This document shows, piece by piece, positions 43,890-51,489 of a stretch of 64,000 nt of DNA. The translations under genes were made by a program, and so were the position numbers. Below the pieces are notes generated by a model that ran no database searches, had not been told where the DNA came from, and was given only the letters and a program-made list of their open reading frames with translations. The stretch is from Neobacillus drentensis (GTDB taxonomy: Bacteria > Bacillota > Bacilli > Bacillales > Cytobacillaceae), in NCBI RefSeq assembly GCF_021560175.1, contig NZ_CP091110.1, positions 2,346,001-2,410,000 of the forward strand. Reading direction: 5' to 3'. The stretch's first letter is position 1, and each line of letters opens with the position of its first letter.

Positions 43890-44016
43890 ATCATAACCTT
43901 TTAATGTCATGGTTCCTTTTTATTAATTATCTTAAGAGTGATAGATTTTCATCTTATTTTTTAGTCCCTGTTTTATAAAATAAAAAAGGTTAAAAATGAT
44001 ATTGTTATTTTTAACC
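43890..44016 (-). promoter_or_regulatory. Operator O7, third half-site and -10 of the third C-deglycosidase operon
   Basis: GGTTAAAAAT (43988-43997) and ATTTTTAACC (44007-44016) form the 29-bp operator. Reading leftwards on the minus strand, AGATGAAAATC (43954-43944) is the third element and TATGAT (43895-43890) the -10. No T run follows the inverted repeat, so at this place it cannot be a terminator. Between 44017 and the amidase gene at 44168 I see only AT-rich leader. Confidence 0.72.
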
Positions 44017-44167
44017 TCAATAAATTTCATAGACAGTGATTGACATTAAGGCTCTCCTATTTTAAAGTATAATTTTCACATAATGTAATTAATAAATTAG
44101 TACTTGTTTGCTATATATTTTTTGATAATAATAGGATTAAAGACTCAATTAGGAAGAGGGGGATTTT

Positions 44168-45049
44168 ATGCAGTTTAGGGTATCAGCGGTTCAATATCAT
44201 CTCCACACGATTCATTCCTTTGAAGAATTTGCCAATCAAGTGGAACACTATATAAAAACAGCTGAGGAATTTGGTTCGGATTTTATTATATTTCCAGAAT
44301 TTTTTACTACTCAGCTTATGTCAATTGGCAGTACTTATGGGGATGCGTTGACCATTCAGGAATTACCTGACTTTACGGAACAATATCGTTCATTATTTAT
44401 TCTGTTAGCTCAACAGTACAAAATGCATATTATTGGTGGAACTCATGTTATTCGCAGGGATGACCGGCTATACAATGTAGCTCATTTGTTTTACCCAGAT
44501 GGCCGGGTTGCTGAGCAAGCCAAACTTCATATTACCCCAACGGAAGTAAACGAGTGGAATATGAGTGCCGGAGATTCACTTGAGGTCTTTGAAACCGATA
44601 AAGGTACAATCGCTATGTTAACCTGCTATGACATTGAGTTCCCAGAAATCGTGCGAATGGCAAAAGCGAAGGGAGCGGACGTCATTTTTTGCCCATCTTG
44701 TACAGACGACCGCCATGGGTTCCATCGAGTTCGATATACTAGTCATGCCAGAGCAATTGAAAATCAAGTGTATGTTGTAACGACAGGCACAGTTGGTTCG
44801 CTGCCAACTGTTGATTTCATGCGGGCCAATTTTGGACAGGCGGCTGTTATTACTCCAAATGACATTCCCTTCCCGCCACAAGGTATCATGGTAGAAGGGG
44901 AATTTAATCAGGATATGATTGTGACGGCAGATCTTAATTTAGAATTACTTTACAAAGTTCGTGAAAAAGGATCAGTTACGACTTGGCGTGACCGTCGTAC
45001 TGATCTCTATCCCGACTGGGAAACAGAAAGACAGCTCGTTCACAGTTAA
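44168..45049 (+). CDS. Carbon-nitrogen hydrolase (nitrilase superfamily)
   Basis: A 293-residue amidase of the nitrilase superfamily. The catalytic Glu-Lys-Cys set is visible: FPEFFTTQ, AKLHITPTE and LTCYDIEFPE. In many bacteria this type is fused to a GNAT acetyltransferase; here the acetyltransferase is a separate gene 16 bp downstream, so the two very likely act together. The substrate is probably a small amide. It lies just outside the glycoside island, divergent from the third deglycosidase operon. Confidence 0.87.
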   Translation: MQFRVSAVQYHLHTIHSFEEFANQVEHYIKTAEEFGSDFIIFPEFFTTQLMSIGSTYGDALTIQELPDFTEQYRSLFILLAQQYKMHIIGGTHVIRRDDRLYNVAHLFYPDGRVAEQAKLHITPTEVNEWNMSAGDSLEVFETDKGTIAMLTCYDIEFPEIVRMAKAKGADVIFCPSCTDDRHGFHRVRYTSHARAIENQVYVVTTGTVGSLPTVDFMRANFGQAAVITPNDIPFPPQGIMVEGEFNQDMIVTADLNLELLYKVREKGSVTTWRDRRTDLYPDWETERQLVHS

Positions 45050-45065
45050 CTATTGGAGGTTCAAC

Positions 45066-45740
45066 ATGTATCGAAAGGAACTTTATGTTTTCGACGGAGA
45101 AAGAACCGTACCAGCAGTGATCCGTAACTATGAGGAAAGGGACTTTCCAGATTTGATTCGTATTCAACAGGAAAGTTTTCCTCCACCATTTCCATCTGAA
45201 TTATGGTGGAATGAGGAGCAACTAATAAATCACGTAACACTTTTTCCACAAGGTGCATTGTGTATCGAAATAAATGGGGAAGTCGCAGGTTCGATGACTG
45301 GGCTGCTTGTTGATTTTGATCCAAAACATCCAGATCACTCTTGGAAAGAAATGACAGATAATGGATATATCCGAAACCACAATTCTGATGGGAACACCTT
45401 GTACGTTGTTGATATTGGTGTGCGGCCAGCCTATCGAAAATGGGGATTGGGTAAGTGGTTAATGTTTTCGATGTACGATGTCGTGGTTCATTTACGCTTG
45501 GAAAGATTACTTGGCGGGGGCAGGATGCCGGGATATTATAAATATGAAAATAATATGTCACCGGAACAATATATTGATGCCGTTGTCAAAGGAGAAATAA
45601 ACGATCCAGTGATTTCTTTTCTCCTTCATTGCGGTCGCTCTCCTGTAAAGGTAGTCATGAATTATTTGGATGATGAAGAATCATGCAACTATGGTACGCT
45701 TATGGAGTGGAAGAATCCATTTAATAAACTAGTTAAATAA
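45066..45740 (+). CDS. GNAT-family N-acetyltransferase
   Basis: A 224-residue acetyltransferase. The acetyl-CoA binding region reads VVDIGVRPAYRKWGLGKWL (motif A). The ATG at 45066 follows TTGGAGG; a longer frame that opens at 44961 lies inside the amidase gene and is not the start. As a split partner of the amidase it may modify the same amine-containing substrate. A terminator shared with the convergent TetR gene follows. Confidence 0.85.
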   Translation: MYRKELYVFDGERTVPAVIRNYEERDFPDLIRIQQESFPPPFPSELWWNEEQLINHVTLFPQGALCIEINGEVAGSMTGLLVDFDPKHPDHSWKEMTDNGYIRNHNSDGNTLYVVDIGVRPAYRKWGLGKWLMFSMYDVVVHLRLERLLGGGRMPGYYKYENNMSPEQYIDAVVKGEINDPVISFLLHCGRSPVKVVMNYLDDEESCNYGTLMEWKNPFNKLVK

Positions 45741-45756
45741 AGACTAAAAGCTTCGG

Positions 45757-45812
45757 GCATAAAAAAAGCTTGTCGTTTAGGATCTCACCTAAACAACAAG
45801 CTTTTATTTAGC
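45757..45812. terminator. Bidirectional terminator
   Basis: AAAAGCTTGTCGTTTAGG pairs with CCTAAACAACAAGCTTTT (one mismatch/wobble) around a 6-nt loop between convergent genes. Confidence 0.85.
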
Positions 45813-45823
45813 TAGTTATATAC

Positions 45824-46708
45824 CTAATTAAGGAAGAACTCTTCCAAAAGTTTTTCGAGCTTTTGCATTTCTTGCTTAAAAGGGGCACTTGGTGATTCAT
45901 TTAAGGAAGCCAGTGCGCTTTTAATAAGAAATTTTCGCGGTGTTTTTGAATGGAGCATTTCTTCTTGGATAAAGTCCAATAGTTCATTGTTTTTGAATTG
46001 AACTTCTCCAACACCCACACACTTTTTTAATCGCAATATGGTATGGAATAACTTTTTCTCCATTTCATGTGAAGATGGATTACAATCAGGCAGCCATTTT
46101 TCTAATATTTCTGGTTCCAATAATTGCGCACCGCTAGTTTCTACCTCTTCTACCATTTTTTCGATCCGTTTTACCGAATACCGAATGACTTGTTTAATAT
46201 TCGCATCGGATTCTTTTGCTAAAAAATGAAAATGAATATTATGCTGCATCAACCCCATAAACATAATGGCACAATCCAATAAGTATGGGCGCTTATTTAT
46301 ACCGAATATATCTACAAATCGATTGAAAATCCAATCAAGATACATAATTTGCATCCGTTTTAAAAATTCCTTTAAGGTAGGATCATTGGAGACAAATACC
46401 TCTTCAAAAAGAGCAAAAAGTTTATTCCTCCGATTAAACGCCATTTGGAGTTCAATTTGACGGGTGAAAATTTCAATATCAGATATATCCTGTCCAATTA
46501 AAAGTTCATTTCGTTCATGCTCGATCCTCTGACTCAAGTAAGTAAAGATTGCCATAAGTAATTCATTTTTTGAGGAAAAATAATTGTAGAAAGTACCCTT
46601 CGATATCCCGCTATAATCGATAATTTCTTGAATTGAGGTAGCTTGAAAACCTTTATCGATAAACAATTGATGTGCTTTATTGATAACATGTTGTTTTCTT
46701 TCGTTCAT
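45824..46708 (-). CDS. TetR/AcrR-family transcriptional regulator
   Basis: A 294-residue TetR regulator, longer than the usual ~190-220. The N-terminal helix-turn-helix reads TSIQEIIDYSGISKGTFYNYFSSKNEL. The rest is a long helical ligand-binding domain. I chose the start at 46708, which has AAGGTGA upstream, over the ATG at 46729. It is divergent from an MFS efflux gene and probably represses it; two related operator-like sites lie in the gap. Confidence 0.87.
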   Translation of the reverse strand: MNERKQHVINKAHQLFIDKGFQATSIQEIIDYSGISKGTFYNYFSSKNELLMAIFTYLSQRIEHERNELLIGQDISDIEIFTRQIELQMAFNRRNKLFALFEEVFVSNDPTLKEFLKRMQIMYLDWIFNRFVDIFGINKRPYLLDCAIMFMGLMQHNIHFHFLAKESDANIKQVIRYSVKRIEKMVEEVETSGAQLLEPEILEKWLPDCNPSSHEMEKKLFHTILRLKKCVGVGEVQFKNNELLDFIQEEMLHSKTPRKFLIKSALASLNESPSAPFKQEMQKLEKLLEEFFLN

Positions 46709-46806
46709 TACATTCACCTTGAATTCCATTAGACTGCTAGTATAAAAATAATTGTACCTTAATTATTGGTAGAATACAAATCAGTAATTTATTTGAGATT
46801 TTTTGA

Positions 46807-46879
46807 TTGCAAAAAATGAACTATCGGTATATGATATTGTCTATGCGAAACAAGGGTACAAAAAAATGAACTATTAGTT
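46807..46879 (+). promoter_or_regulatory. Promoter and paired TetR operators for the efflux gene
   Basis: TTGCAA (46807-46812) and TATGAT (46830-46835) are 17 bp apart. AACTATCGGTA (46819-46829) fills the spacer, and the palindrome AACTATTAGTT (46869-46879) repeats it 50 bp downstream; both are preceded by AAAAAATG. This fits repression by the divergent TetR protein at two sites. Confidence 0.6.
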
Positions 46880-46896
46880 TACTAGGGGGAATTAAG

Positions 46897-48423
46897 TTGG
46901 AAAGTACCATTAAATATGATCGCCCGCCATATGGGATTATCGCTATATTGATGATCGGGGCATTTATTTCAATGTTAAATGAAACACTTTTGAACGTGGC
47001 ATTGCCATCCATCATGAAGGATTTAGATGTAAATGCGTCTACCGTACAGTGGCTGGCAACAGCGTATATGCTCGTAAATGGGGTCATGATACCAGCTACC
47101 GCGTTTTTAATTCAAAAATATACAGTAAGAAGATTATTTCTAACAGCCATGGCTTTATTTACGGCTGGGACGATTCTTGCTGGATTCGCACATGCTTTTC
47201 CACTTTTATTAGCAGCGAGGATGATTCAAGCTGCAGGTTCAGCGATTATGATGCCTTTATTAATGAATGTGATGCTAACAAGCTTCCCGCCTGAAAAAAG
47301 GGGAGGAGCAATGGGGCTATTTGGATTGGTGTTTATTTTTGCACCAGCAGTGGGACCAACACTATCAGGTTACTTAATTGAACATAATAGCTGGAGGATT
47401 TTATTCCATCTTGTATCGCCAATCGCGGCTTTGATTCTTATTATTGCTATTTTCTTATTAAAAGATAAAAAAGGCAAAGTGGATCTTCGTCTTGATAAGT
47501 TATCATTATTATTATCTAGTGTCGGATTTGGTGGATTACTCTATGGATTCAGTTCTGCCGGTGATAAGGGCTGGGACAGCCCGGAAGTCTATGTAACAAT
47601 TATCATTGGCGCAATAAGCTTGGTATCGTTTGTACTTCGTCAAAACAAACTTGAAAAGCCAATGTTAAATTTCAAAGTTTATAAATATCCGATGTTCGCT
47701 CTATCCTCAGTCATTTCCATCGTAATTGCCATGGCGATGTTTTCAGCAATGCTGCTGTTACCTATCTATGTACAAAGTATTCGTGGCATTACACCGTTAA
47801 AATCAGGATTATTGATGCTTCCAGGTTCCATCTTAATGGGGATTATGAGTCCAATTACAGGGAAATTATTTGATAAATTCGGCGGCAGGGTTCTTGCTGT
47901 TATCGGTTTAACCATTACCATCTTTACAAGCTATATGTTTAGTACATTAACATTAGATACTACCTATACGGAATTAATGCTTATTTACTCAGCACGTATG
48001 TTTGGTATGTCGATGGTCATGATGCCGGTCATGACAAACGGATTGAATCAGCTTCCTGCCCGTTATTATCCGCATGGTACGGCGATGAATAACACGTTAC
48101 AACAGGTATCTGGTGCGATTGGTTCAGCTCTTTTAATTACGATCATGTCGAACCGCACGAAAACACATGCTACTGAACTGGCTGATTCGGCGATGAAACA
48201 CGTTACAGGAAAACCGACGGCGGAAATGGTAGCCCAAATGAAAGAGCAAATTGGCATGAAGGCTATGTTAGAAGGAATTAACGATGCATTCCTTGTTTCT
48301 GTAGGAATTGCTCTTATCGCTCTAGTACTTGCCTTCTTTATTAAGCGGGCGAAACAAGCTGAAGATCCTGAAGAATTGAAGGCTTCGGAAACAAAGGTTG
48401 TCAATAAGCTTGCAGAGAACTAA
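46897..48423 (+). CDS. DHA2-family MFS drug efflux transporter (EmrB/LmrB type, 14 TM)
   Basis: A 508-residue transporter with 14 predicted membrane segments. FISMLNETLLNVALPSIM is the first helix, typical of this family, and MGLFGLVFIFAPAVGPTLSG is motif C. The TTG start at 46897 follows AGGGGGA by about 6 bp. It is controlled by the divergent TetR regulator and probably exports drugs or other hydrophobic compounds. Confidence 0.9.
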   Translation: MESTIKYDRPPYGIIAILMIGAFISMLNETLLNVALPSIMKDLDVNASTVQWLATAYMLVNGVMIPATAFLIQKYTVRRLFLTAMALFTAGTILAGFAHAFPLLLAARMIQAAGSAIMMPLLMNVMLTSFPPEKRGGAMGLFGLVFIFAPAVGPTLSGYLIEHNSWRILFHLVSPIAALILIIAIFLLKDKKGKVDLRLDKLSLLLSSVGFGGLLYGFSSAGDKGWDSPEVYVTIIIGAISLVSFVLRQNKLEKPMLNFKVYKYPMFALSSVISIVIAMAMFSAMLLLPIYVQSIRGITPLKSGLLMLPGSILMGIMSPITGKLFDKFGGRVLAVIGLTITIFTSYMFSTLTLDTTYTELMLIYSARMFGMSMVMMPVMTNGLNQLPARYYPHGTAMNNTLQQVSGAIGSALLITIMSNRTKTHATELADSAMKHVTGKPTAEMVAQMKEQIGMKAMLEGINDAFLVSVGIALIALVLAFFIKRAKQAEDPEELKASETKVVNKLAEN

Positions 48424-48430
48424 CAAATGA

Positions 48431-48459
48431 AGGGTGTCCCTTAGCGGACATCCTTTTTT
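48431..48459 (+). terminator. Terminator of the efflux gene
   Basis: AGGGTGTCC and GGACATCCT pair with one wobble and are followed by TTTTTT. Confidence 0.75.
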
Positions 48460-48561
48460 CTTGCCCTCCTGTAATGTGAACATTCTGTGAACAAAAAGTT
48501 TCCAAGTACTCTCACCTGCTTCTGTTACAAGCATATGATGTATCAAGGTGGTGATGAAAAA

Positions 48562-48846
48562 ATGATATTAGCAGATTGGATGCTTTATACAATGTGGGCT
48601 GTTTTTGGACTAATGATTCTTGATCTTTTATTAGGATTCTTAAAGTCATTCTGGAAAGGCACGCTTACTTCAGATTTTATTTTAGGATATTTGAAGGATT
48701 TATTATATTACGTTATTCCATTAAACTTCCTCATATCTATGTTCCCAATCGACCCTTCTGGGTGGATTTTAATAGCCTTCTTTTTCGTTGGCGGATTAGC
48801 TGTTGCCATTAAGTATTTATTAGACATTATAAAAAAATTTAAATAA
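48562..48846 (+). CDS. Small hydrophobic membrane protein, unknown function
   Basis: A 94-residue protein with about three membrane segments (residues ~8-28, ~45-65, ~68-86) and a Lys-rich C-terminus. I do not recognise the family. The size and topology resemble holin-like proteins, but no lysis or phage genes are nearby. I chose the ATG at 48562, preceded by AAGGTGGTGATG; a frame opening at 48487 would add residues with no ribosome site. Confidence 0.6.
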   Translation: MILADWMLYTMWAVFGLMILDLLLGFLKSFWKGTLTSDFILGYLKDLLYYVIPLNFLISMFPIDPSGWILIAFFFVGGLAVAIKYLLDIIKKFK

Positions 48847-48855
48847 TCCCGTTAG

Positions 48856-48886
48856 AAACCCTCCTATCCTTTTTGGAGGGTTTTTT
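48856..48886 (+). terminator. Terminator of the small membrane protein gene
   Basis: AAACCCTCC and GGAGGGTTT form a 9-bp stem followed by TTT. Confidence 0.85.
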
Positions 48887-49070
48887 AAATAATTCAATTA
48901 GGACGGCAGACCTTGAAAATCAACGGATAAATTTACCTTTTTCGATAGGTATGACTAGCCGGAAATAAGAATAAATATCAGTATTCTAGATTAAATAATT
49001 TGGAGGCCTAACAGTTTTACGGTCTAATAACACAAAAATATTCTAAATATTCAGAAAGGATTGTGGGGCC

Positions 49071-50771
49071 ATGAGGAAATATCGATGGGTAAAATGGCGT
49101 AAAATCATCCTCTGGGTTGCCGCTGTGGTCATTTTAAGTATCTATCTGCTTAATAGTGGGCCGACAGTTTGGGGTGTCGTGATAAGTATTGTTAGTTTGT
49201 TACTACAGCTGCTCTTTGCCATGCTATTCATGATTATCCAATTTGTTGCCCTTTTTTGGTTCCTTGCCCGCGGCAGAACCTATTGGATTCTGCCAGGGGA
49301 AACAGGCTCCACTTGGGACGATTATCGGGGTAACCCCGAGATTGTCGAGAATGCCAAGCGGATTGTTACCCTCCTAAAGGGGGTAAAAGAATTTAAGGAG
49401 ATGGGTGGGGAGGCCATTCGCGGCTTACTGTTATGTGGACCGCCAGGGACTGGGAAATCCTATCTTGCCCAGGTAATTGCAAATGAAGCCCAAGTACCTT
49501 TTGCTTATGCCTCGGCCCCAAGCTTTCAAAATATGTTTTTTGGTGTGGGTAATCTTAAAGTAATGGGGCTATATAAGAAAGCCCGAAAGCTTGCCAAAGT
49601 GTATGGTGCATGCATTATATTTATAGATGAAATTGATGCTATTGGTATGAGCCGACAGGCAGGAGGCGGCGCTGGGGGAATGCTCGGTGGAATGATGGGG
49701 ATGGGTGGTTCGGGTTTGCTAAATGAACTGCTCCTCCAGATGGACCCCCCAAACATTGATAATGGCTGGTTCTCCAAGCTGCTTCGGTCGCTCGGACTTC
49801 GAAAGAAAAGAGCAGACCGTCCTGCTGTTTTAACGGTTGCTGCAACTAACCTTCCCGATGTACTTGACCAAGCACTGCTTCGTCCTGGCCGTTTTGATCG
49901 GAAACTCTGGGTTGATTCTCCCGATTATGATGGCCGTATTGATGTGTTCCAATACTACCTTGAAAAAGTGAAACGAGATTCTTCGATTACCCCTGAGCGT
50001 GCGGCACTTGATACGATTGGCTACTCCCCGGCACAAATCAAGCATATCGTAAATGAAGCGGTCGTGATCGCTCATCAACGCGGAGCCCAAGTTGCAAGTT
50101 ATGAGGATTTCCGCGCCGCAATGGAGACCTATGAATGGGGGCTTAAACAGCCGTTAAGGTCGATGAGTGAGGACGAAAAAAGAAATGTTGCTTATCATGA
50201 GGCTGGTCATGCGGTCGCACAGTTCCTGCTGAAACCCCATGAACGAGTATGGAAAGTAACCATTATCCGCAGGGGCGGTGCGCTTGGTCTCGCAGCTACA
50301 AAACCAACCCATGAACGATATAATCGGACCGACAAAGAAATATTAGCGGAAATCCAAGTTTGTTTGGCAGCACGTGCGGTGGAGGAGGAGTTTTTAAATA
50401 AAAAATTAAACGGGGTTACTTCCGACTTAAGTCAGGCAACACAGCTTGCTGGTGCCTATCTAGGGATTGTCGGGATGGGTGAAGAGTTATTCAGCTGGCT
50501 CGCTGTCGGTTCGCGGACAGATGGTCTTAGAGCGCTGCGTGGCAAAATCAATGAACTGCTAAAGAGTGAAATGACGAAAGTCAAGAAACTTGTAAATGAT
50601 AACGCTGATTTTGTTCACAAAATTGCGGAGGAGCTTTTAAAGCGCGGCGATCTAACAGGCGAGGAGATCGAGCAAATCTATGTCGGGCTATATGGTCAAA
50701 GCCGAGCTGAAGTTCTAGAATCCCAGAATCTAAATTTAGTAGATGCTCCTGCTGAGGACAAAAATGAGTAG
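49071..50771 (+). CDS. FtsH-like membrane AAA+ metalloprotease (short form)
   Basis: A 566-residue protein with two N-terminal membrane helices only 15-20 residues apart, then an AAA+ domain (Walker A GPPGTGKS, Walker B IIFIDEIDAIG, arginine-finger region LRPGRFDRK) and an M41 peptidase domain with HEAGH. Canonical FtsH has a ~70-residue extracytoplasmic domain between its two helices; it is missing here. A Gly/Met-rich insert (residues ~198-222) interrupts the AAA domain after Walker B. It probably degrades a specific set of membrane or cytoplasmic proteins. It is a second FtsH-like gene, not the cell-division one. Confidence 0.85.
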   Translation: MRKYRWVKWRKIILWVAAVVILSIYLLNSGPTVWGVVISIVSLLLQLLFAMLFMIIQFVALFWFLARGRTYWILPGETGSTWDDYRGNPEIVENAKRIVTLLKGVKEFKEMGGEAIRGLLLCGPPGTGKSYLAQVIANEAQVPFAYASAPSFQNMFFGVGNLKVMGLYKKARKLAKVYGACIIFIDEIDAIGMSRQAGGGAGGMLGGMMGMGGSGLLNELLLQMDPPNIDNGWFSKLLRSLGLRKKRADRPAVLTVAATNLPDVLDQALLRPGRFDRKLWVDSPDYDGRIDVFQYYLEKVKRDSSITPERAALDTIGYSPAQIKHIVNEAVVIAHQRGAQVASYEDFRAAMETYEWGLKQPLRSMSEDEKRNVAYHEAGHAVAQFLLKPHERVWKVTIIRRGGALGLAATKPTHERYNRTDKEILAEIQVCLAARAVEEEFLNKKLNGVTSDLSQATQLAGAYLGIVGMGEELFSWLAVGSRTDGLRALRGKINELLKSEMTKVKKLVNDNADFVHKIAEELLKRGDLTGEEIEQIYVGLYGQSRAEVLESQNLNLVDAPAEDKNE

Positions 50772-50831
50772 AGACTAAAACTCACCAAGACATCGTAGAA
50801 AAAGCCGACAATATGCAGAATAGCAAACAGA

Positions 50832-51066
50832 GGCTGACCCAAAAAAGGCGTTTGATGAATAATATTAGACACCTGTTGATTGTAGCGGAAGGCGCGAAGA
50901 CTCCTGCGGGAGTACGGGGCTGGGGAGACCCCGCAGGAGAGTAGCGACGAGGAGGCTCCCCGTACCGCCCGCGGAAAGCGAAGCGCCTGGAGCGGAAATC
51001 ATCAGACTAGTTTAATGTATAAAAAAAGAAGGTACTCTAAAAGTTATACTTTTGGGACCTTCTTTT
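50832..51066. repeat. GC-rich foldback repeat, copy 1
   Basis: This non-coding element begins GGCTGACC, contains GTTGATTGtAGCGGAAGGCG, a long GC-rich core with complementary arms (TGCGGGAGTACGGGG, GGAGACCCCGCAGGAG, GAGGCTCCCCGTAC) and GGAGCGGAAATCATCA, and ends in a terminator hairpin with CTAAAAGTT and ACTTTTGGGA. It recurs at 53897. Its composition is far richer in G+C than the surroundings. No transposase is present. It is probably a mobile palindromic element of the kind found in Bacillus genomes. Confidence 0.75.
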
Positions 51067-51211
51067 TGTGTGCAAAGTTGGTTTACTGGATCAGTGTTGA
51101 TCAGCTGATCATTTTATATATTGACAATTAGATAAAATACTACTAAAATTATAAATTATTCAGCGATAGTTTGAAATTGATTTATTTTTCAAACTTACTA
51201 ATTAAATATTT

Positions 51212-51319
51212 AGCAAGCTATGATTGCTATGGATCACACTATAGCAGGAGCAGCTTCTGGAGAGACCGCAAATACTTGCGGCGCCGAAGGGTTCACAATC
51301 TCAGGCAAAAGGACAGAAG
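51212..51319 (+). promoter_or_regulatory. Glycine riboswitch (single aptamer)
   Basis: The aptamer runs from 51254 to 51319. P1 pairs CTTCT with AGAAG; the conserved words GGAGAG, GCCGAAGG, ATCTCAGG and CAAAAGGACAG are present in order. Only one full aptamer is seen; an AGCAA/TTGCT hairpin upstream (51212-51229) may be the remnant 'ghost' partner that singlet glycine riboswitches use. It precedes a terminator and an amino acid permease gene, so the permease is probably controlled by glycine. A 62-codon frame across it is not a gene. Confidence 0.85.
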
Positions 51320-51388
51320 AGTACGAAGACTATTTATTATTCTACTACAAATAGAGTAATAGATATTATTTGTTATTCTTTCGCCCTT

Positions 51389-51419
51389 AAGAGATTGGAG
51401 ATATTCCAGTCTCTTTTTT
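51389..51419 (+). terminator. Riboswitch expression-platform terminator
   Basis: AAGAGATTGG and CCAGTCTCTT pair (one T-G) and are followed by TTTT. It lies between the glycine aptamer and the permease gene and is the likely switch point. Confidence 0.8.
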
Positions 51420-51489
51420 ATTGGTTACTTCTTGTTCATTGTTTCACAGGTTCAAGAAGAAATATTACTACCATTAGGGGGAGTTTTAA

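Noticed and set aside
48487..48561. Upstream extension of the small membrane protein
   Set aside because: The added residues lack a ribosome site, whereas the ATG at 48562 has one.
51171..51359. 62-codon open frame across the riboswitch
   Set aside because: It overlaps the glycine aptamer exactly and has no ribosome site or family resemblance.
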